A stretch of DNA of 8,572 nucleotides. Origin: Thermoleophilia bacterium (lineage in GTDB: Bacteria > Actinomycetota > Thermoleophilia > Gaiellales > SKUG01). Below are positions 6,119-8,572 of the stretch, piece after piece; positions within the stretch are counted from its first letter, which is position 1, and every line of letters begins with the position of its first letter. The DNA lies in NCBI GenBank assembly GCA_025964455.1, contig JAOPYU010000260.1:1-8572 (forward strand). Reading direction: 5' to 3'. A program made the position numbers and the translations under genes. The notes beneath the pieces are model-generated. The model was given only the letters and a program-made list of their open reading frames with translations, was not told where the DNA came from and made no database searches.

Positions 6119-6673
6119 ATGCGCCCCCACCGTTCTCCGATCTCCCTCGTCCTGCTCGTCCTCGCCATGGCGGGCGTGACCGGATGTGGCACCGATGCCA
6201 AGCAGTCCGCGACCGCCTCGGACTCCGGCGCCGGCGCCGGCACGCTGGTCCATGTCGACGGCATGGTCACCGTCGAGCCGAAGGGCTTCTCGCTCGTCCC
6301 GGTGCGTGGCGGGGATTCGATCGAGTTCCGCCTCGGCCCGGCGATCAAGCCCAACGAGGTGCAGGCCTTCGACGCGGCTGATTCCGTGGCACGCGTGACG
6401 TACCGGCTGACCGAGGACGAGCCGATCGCCGTCGCAATCAAGTCGCCCCCTGCGCTCGGTGAGGGGCTGGACGAGTACGTGGGCTCCATCTCCGACGTCA
6501 GCTCGAAGGAGATCACCATCAAGGGCGCGAGCGGCGAGCGGACCTTCACGATCGACGAGGCCGACAGCTCCGCGTTCGACCAGCCGCACCTGAAGGACCA
6601 CGAGCGGGCCGGCACCGCCGTGCGCGTGTTCTACCGCGACAAGGACACCGCCGTCGCATACGAGGACGCATGA
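6119..6673 (+). CDS. Small lipoprotein with two related beta-rich repeats
   Basis: A 184-residue lipoprotein. The signal (residues ~8-22) ends in the lipobox V20-T21-G22-C23, followed by a Ser/Ala/Gly-rich spacer. The body appears to be two copies of one small fold: ~42-108 (opening L-V-H-V-D-G, ending V-A-R-V-T-Y-R then A-V-A-I) and ~118-182 (opening Y-V-G-S-I-S-D, ending T-A-V-R-V-F-Y-R then A-V-A-Y). The pattern recalls OB-like barrels, but no family is recognised. It resembles the external module of the preceding gene. ATG 6119 is chosen because it has AGGA at 6107-6110 eight bases upstream and TAGGAT at leaderless spacing. ATG 6110 is in frame, adds three residues and cannot be excluded. 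Its stop overlaps the uppP start (ATGA), so translation of uppP is likely coupled to it. Confidence 0.75.
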   Translation: MRPHRSPISLVLLVLAMAGVTGCGTDAKQSATASDSGAGAGTLVHVDGMVTVEPKGFSLVPVRGGDSIEFRLGPAIKPNEVQAFDAADSVARVTYRLTEDEPIAVAIKSPPALGEGLDEYVGSISDVSSKEITIKGASGERTFTIDEADSSAFDQPHLKDHERAGTAVRVFYRDKDTAVAYEDA

Positions 6674-7467
6674 ATACGCTTGAGGCGATCGTGCTCGGGC
6701 TCGTCCAGGGCCTGACGGAGTTCCTGCCGATCTCGAGCAGCGGCCACCTGCTGATCGTGCCCAAGGCGCTCGGCTGGGACGAGCCGGGGGCCGCGTTCAC
6801 CGCGGTGATCCAGCTCGGCACCATCGCTGCCGTGCTGCTGTACTTCCGCCGCGACCTCGCCAGGATCTTCGCCGGCTGGTGGCGCGGCGTGCGCGACGCG
6901 TCCCAGCGCGACACCACCGAGTACCGGATCTTCTGGATGGTCGCCCTCGGCACCATCCCGATCGCCGTGTTCGGCCTCATATTCAAGGACCAGATCGAGA
7001 CCATCGTCCGCAACGTCCAGCTCACCGCGATCCTGCTGATCGTGTTCGGACTCGTCATGGAGGTGGCTGACCGCTGCTTCCCCGAGCGCGACGAGCTCGA
7101 GCAGCTGACGGTGCGCAGCGGCGTGCTCATCGGGGTCGCCCAGGCACTGGCGCTGGTGCCCGGCGTGTCGCGGTCAGGCTCGACGATCAGTGCAGGTCGC
7201 GTGCTCGGGCTGCGCCGCACGGACGCCGCGCGCTACTCGTTCCTGCTGTCGATCCCGGCGGTCGTGCTGAGCGGGCTCTTCGAGCTGCGCCACGTCGGCG
7301 AAGGCCTGGAAGCGGTCCCGACGCTGATCGCCTCCGTGGTCGCCTTCATCAGCGGCTACGCCTCGATCGCCTTCCTGATCGGCTACCTCGGACGTCACTC
7401 GATGACGGTCTTCACCGTGTATCGCGTCGCGCTCGGCGTGACGATCCTGCTCGTGCTCAACCTCTGA
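6670..7467 (+). CDS. uppP: Undecaprenyl-diphosphatase (UppP/BacA)
   Basis: A 265-residue polytopic membrane enzyme that removes a phosphate from undecaprenyl diphosphate, recycling the lipid carrier for peptidoglycan and other wall polymers. Overproduction of the family gives bacitracin resistance. The first signature is at residues 16-26 (T-E17-F-L-P-I-S-S-S-G-H26), holding the catalytic Glu, Ser and His region. The second is P164-G-V-S-R168-S-G-S-T-I, with the conserved phosphate-binding arginine. The length is close to the E. coli protein and the hydrophobic helices are complete to the stop, so the gene looks intact. The start overlaps the lipoprotein stop by 4 bp, with GAGGA at 6662-6666 only three bases away, suggesting dependence on coupled translation. 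The 3' end faces the DUF3147 gene 24 bp away. Confidence 0.97.
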   Translation: MNTLEAIVLGLVQGLTEFLPISSSGHLLIVPKALGWDEPGAAFTAVIQLGTIAAVLLYFRRDLARIFAGWWRGVRDASQRDTTEYRIFWMVALGTIPIAVFGLIFKDQIETIVRNVQLTAILLIVFGLVMEVADRCFPERDELEQLTVRSGVLIGVAQALALVPGVSRSGSTISAGRVLGLRRTDAARYSFLLSIPAVVLSGLFELRHVGEGLEAVPTLIASVVAFISGYASIAFLIGYLGRHSMTVFTVYRVALGVTILLVLNL

Positions 7468-7491
7468 GCCAGCCGCCGGCTCCGGTCGTCG

Positions 7492-7839
7492 TCAGCCGAG
7501 CCCGGTGCGGGCGAGCAGCTTCGCATAGCCGAAGTACGCCCCTGCCATGACCAGGCAGGCGGCAGGCAGCGCGAGCCAGAAGTGCAGGCCTGCGCGCATG
7601 AGCAGCGGCAGCGCGACGAACAGCACCACGCTCGGCAGCACGATCCACAGGATCGCCCAGCTCAGCTCCATCACCTGCTGCTCGTCGCGCGTGTCGTTCC
7701 ACAGCACGGCGAGCGCAATGATCGAGGTGATCGGGAGCGACACGAGGATGGCGGCGGCCGCCGTCGAGCGGCGCGATGCCTCGGTCGCGGCGACCACGAG
7801 CACACCGGCGACGACCCCCTTGAACACGAGCTCGAGCAT
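7492..7839 (-). CDS. DUF3147-type small membrane protein
   Basis: A 115-residue protein with about four hydrophobic helices that fill nearly its whole length. Conserved-looking patches are an early T-E-A-S-R-R-S, then L-V-S-L-P-I-T-S and W-I-V-L-P-S-V-V-L-F-V-A-L-P. These match my memory of the DUF3147 family, inner-membrane proteins of about this size with no known function. The start at 7839 is preceded by an excellent ribosome site (GGAGGA on the minus strand). A much longer frame extends to 8097, but that part is Arg/Pro-rich, crosses the divergent promoter and overlaps the next gene, so it is rejected. The gene is convergent with uppP and divergent from the coiled-coil gene, so it is probably a single-gene transcript. 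Confidence 0.85.
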   Translation of the reverse strand: MLELVFKGVVAGVLVVAATEASRRSTAAAAILVSLPITSIIALAVLWNDTRDEQQVMELSWAILWIVLPSVVLFVALPLLMRAGLHFWLALPAACLVMAGAYFGYAKLLARTGLG

Positions 7840-7846
7840 GGGCAGA

Positions 7847-7852
7847 TCCTCC
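7847..7852 (-). promoter_or_regulatory. Ribosome binding site of the DUF3147 gene
   Basis: Read on the minus strand this is GGAGGA, seven bases before the ATG at 7839. It decides the short start against the long upstream extension of the frame. Confidence 0.75.
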
Positions 7853-7915
7853 CAGACGGGCCCCCGGATCCGCAGGGCGGGGGAGGCCGGAACCGGCCGT
7901 CGGGCTCCGTCGACC

Positions 7916-7946
7916 TCGACATGGGTGGGTAGCGGATGTGTACCAT
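7916..7946 (+). promoter_or_regulatory. Putative promoter of the coiled-coil gene, leaderless geometry
   Basis: TCGACA at 7916-7921 matches five of six -35 consensus bases, and TACCAT at 7941-7946 fits the TANNNT -10 pattern; the spacer is 19 bases. The -10 ends six bases before the ATG at 7953, so transcription would begin at or next to the start codon. No ribosome site precedes that ATG, which agrees with a leaderless message. Confidence 0.5.
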
Positions 7947-7952
7947 GCCCCC

Positions 7953-8572
7953 ATGCGACCGACCCTGCAGCCCCTGCAGCCGACGCTCGACGCCTCCCCG
8001 TCACATGCGACGCTCCCCGCTTCGTCGGGCCGCCGCGTGCGACTGGCATTCGTTGCCGCCCTCGTGGCAGCAACGGCCGCGTTCGCGACTTTGGCATCCG
8101 TCCCGTCCACCGCCCCTGCCGCGACGCTCGCGTCCAAGCAGGCCCAGGCCCGCAAGCTCGACGCGCAGGTCAACCGGCTCGAACGACGCTACGACGAGCT
8201 GCTCGAGCGCTACCGCGGCGCGCAGTACGAGCTCGACCAGATCCGCAAGGACGTCGACCGCGCGCACCGCGTCGTCGTCGCCACGCGCCAGGACCTCGGC
8301 ACGGCGAAGGTGCGGCTGGCCGGCCGCGCCTCGGCGATCTATCGCACGGGCGGCGCTGGCAACGAGCTCACCGAGCTCGTCTCGGCAGGATCGTTCGCCG
8401 ACTTCTTCGCTCGCATCGACACGATGAACCGCGTCGGGGACCAGGACGCCGACGTCCTCGTCACCGTCGAGCGGCTCAACGCCCAGGTGGAGCGCAAGGA
8501 GCGCATCCTGCGCACGGCCAAGGCGCGCGCCGCCAAGGCCGCTGCCCGCGCCAAGGCGGACAAGGAAGCGAT
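7953..8572 (+). CDS. Exported coiled-coil protein, PcsB-like N-terminal region, partial at 3' end
   Basis: An open frame of 206 codons running off the window without a stop, so the C-terminus is missing. Residues 1-28 form a polar leader with a short repeated L-Q-P, then a hydrophobic signal helix (~29-56) ending A-P-A-A. Next comes a long coiled coil rich in Lys, Arg, Glu, Gln and Ala (~59-115). Then I-Y-R-T-G-G and L-V-S-A-G-S-F-A-D-F-F-A-R-I match the helical hairpin of PcsB/CwlO-type proteins, followed by a second coil (~160-206) ending in Ala/Lys-rich sequence. Such proteins usually continue into an NlpC/P60, CHAP or M23 peptidoglycan hydrolase domain and are activated at the membrane by FtsEX in division or elongation. 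The catalytic domain here is inferred, not seen. The ATG at 7953 is favoured by the leaderless promoter. GTG 8037 would start at the signal helix but lacks a ribosome site. Confidence 0.8.
   Translation, partial: MRPTLQPLQPTLDASPSHATLPASSGRRVRLAFVAALVAATAAFATLASVPSTAPAATLASKQAQARKLDAQVNRLERRYDELLERYRGAQYELDQIRKDVDRAHRVVVATRQDLGTAKVRLAGRASAIYRTGGAGNELTELVSAGSFADFFARIDTMNRVGDQDADVLVTVERLNAQVERKERILRTAKARAAKAAARAKADKEA

Larger units (their letters stand above)
7840..7952. other. Divergent intergenic region, 113 bp
   Basis: This gap separates the minus-strand DUF3147 gene from the plus-strand coiled-coil gene and must hold promoters for both. A plus-strand promoter is visible at its right edge. 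On the minus strand I see only the ribosome site; no clear -10/-35 pair stands out in the GC-rich middle (about 7855-7910). Confidence 0.6.

Noticed and set aside
5432..6601. 389-codon minus-strand open frame opposite genes 5 and 6
   Set aside because: No family features; it spans two plus-strand genes and the gap between them, as expected of a GC-rich shadow.
7466..7505. Hairpins between the convergent uppP and DUF3147 genes (GAGCC/GGCTC; CCGGCTC with bulged GAGCCCGG) as terminators
   Set aside because: Stems are short or bulged, loops vary and there is no T-run; in such GC-rich sequence they arise easily by chance.
7840..8097. N-terminal extension of the DUF3147 gene to 8097
   Set aside because: It would span the divergent promoter and overlap the coiled-coil gene; the strong ribosome site supports the start at 7839.
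7936..8427. 163-codon plus-strand frame overlapping the start of the coiled-coil gene
   Set aside because: Its translation is Arg/Ser/Pro/Thr-rich low complexity. The frame from 7953 gives a signal helix, coiled coil and PcsB-like motifs.

Overview
The window comes from a high-GC Gram-positive bacterium. Codon third positions are almost all G or C, long spurious reading frames lie opposite most genes, and lipoprotein and Sec signals, a CcdA-type thiol transporter and short gene overlaps are all typical. The style fits Actinomycetota, perhaps the Thermoleophilia/Solirubrobacterales, but this placement is inference. No rRNA, tRNA, mobile element, CRISPR array or phage gene was seen.

Layout. 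Positions 68-7467 hold seven tightly packed plus-strand genes, probably one operon with one possible internal promoter. In order they are: (1) a lipoprotein with an Asp-box (sialidase-like) beta-propeller, a CECC cysteine cluster, a His/Met-rich loop and a C-terminal cupredoxin-like domain; (2) a one-chain fusion of an extracytoplasmic TlpA-like thioredoxin to a CcdA-type membrane electron carrier; (3) a secreted His/Met-rich protein with two related domains; (4) a membrane protein of about ten helices whose predicted mature N-terminus is histidine; (5) a single-pass protein with a very acidic cytoplasmic tail; (6) a small lipoprotein with two related beta-rich repeats; (7) undecaprenyl-diphosphatase UppP. 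Genes 1-5 overlap or are 1 bp apart. A 30-bp gap precedes gene 6, and gene 6 overlaps uppP by 4 bp.

Convergent to uppP, with 24 bp between the stops, is a small DUF3147-type membrane protein on the minus strand. Across a 113-bp divergent promoter region, a plus-strand gene begins that runs off the window. It encodes an exported coiled-coil protein resembling the N-terminal region of PcsB-type peptidoglycan hydrolases.

How they may work together. Genes 1-4 combine extracytoplasmic thiol reduction (TlpA-CcdA), exposed cysteines (CECC), several His/Met-rich segments and two predicted N-terminal histidines. The simplest reading is an envelope metal-handling cassette, most likely for copper, in which the TlpA-CcdA fusion keeps the propeller's cysteines reduced. 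This is inference; no gene here is a canonical copper ATPase, CopC or Sco1. UppP and the coiled-coil protein belong to cell-wall metabolism.
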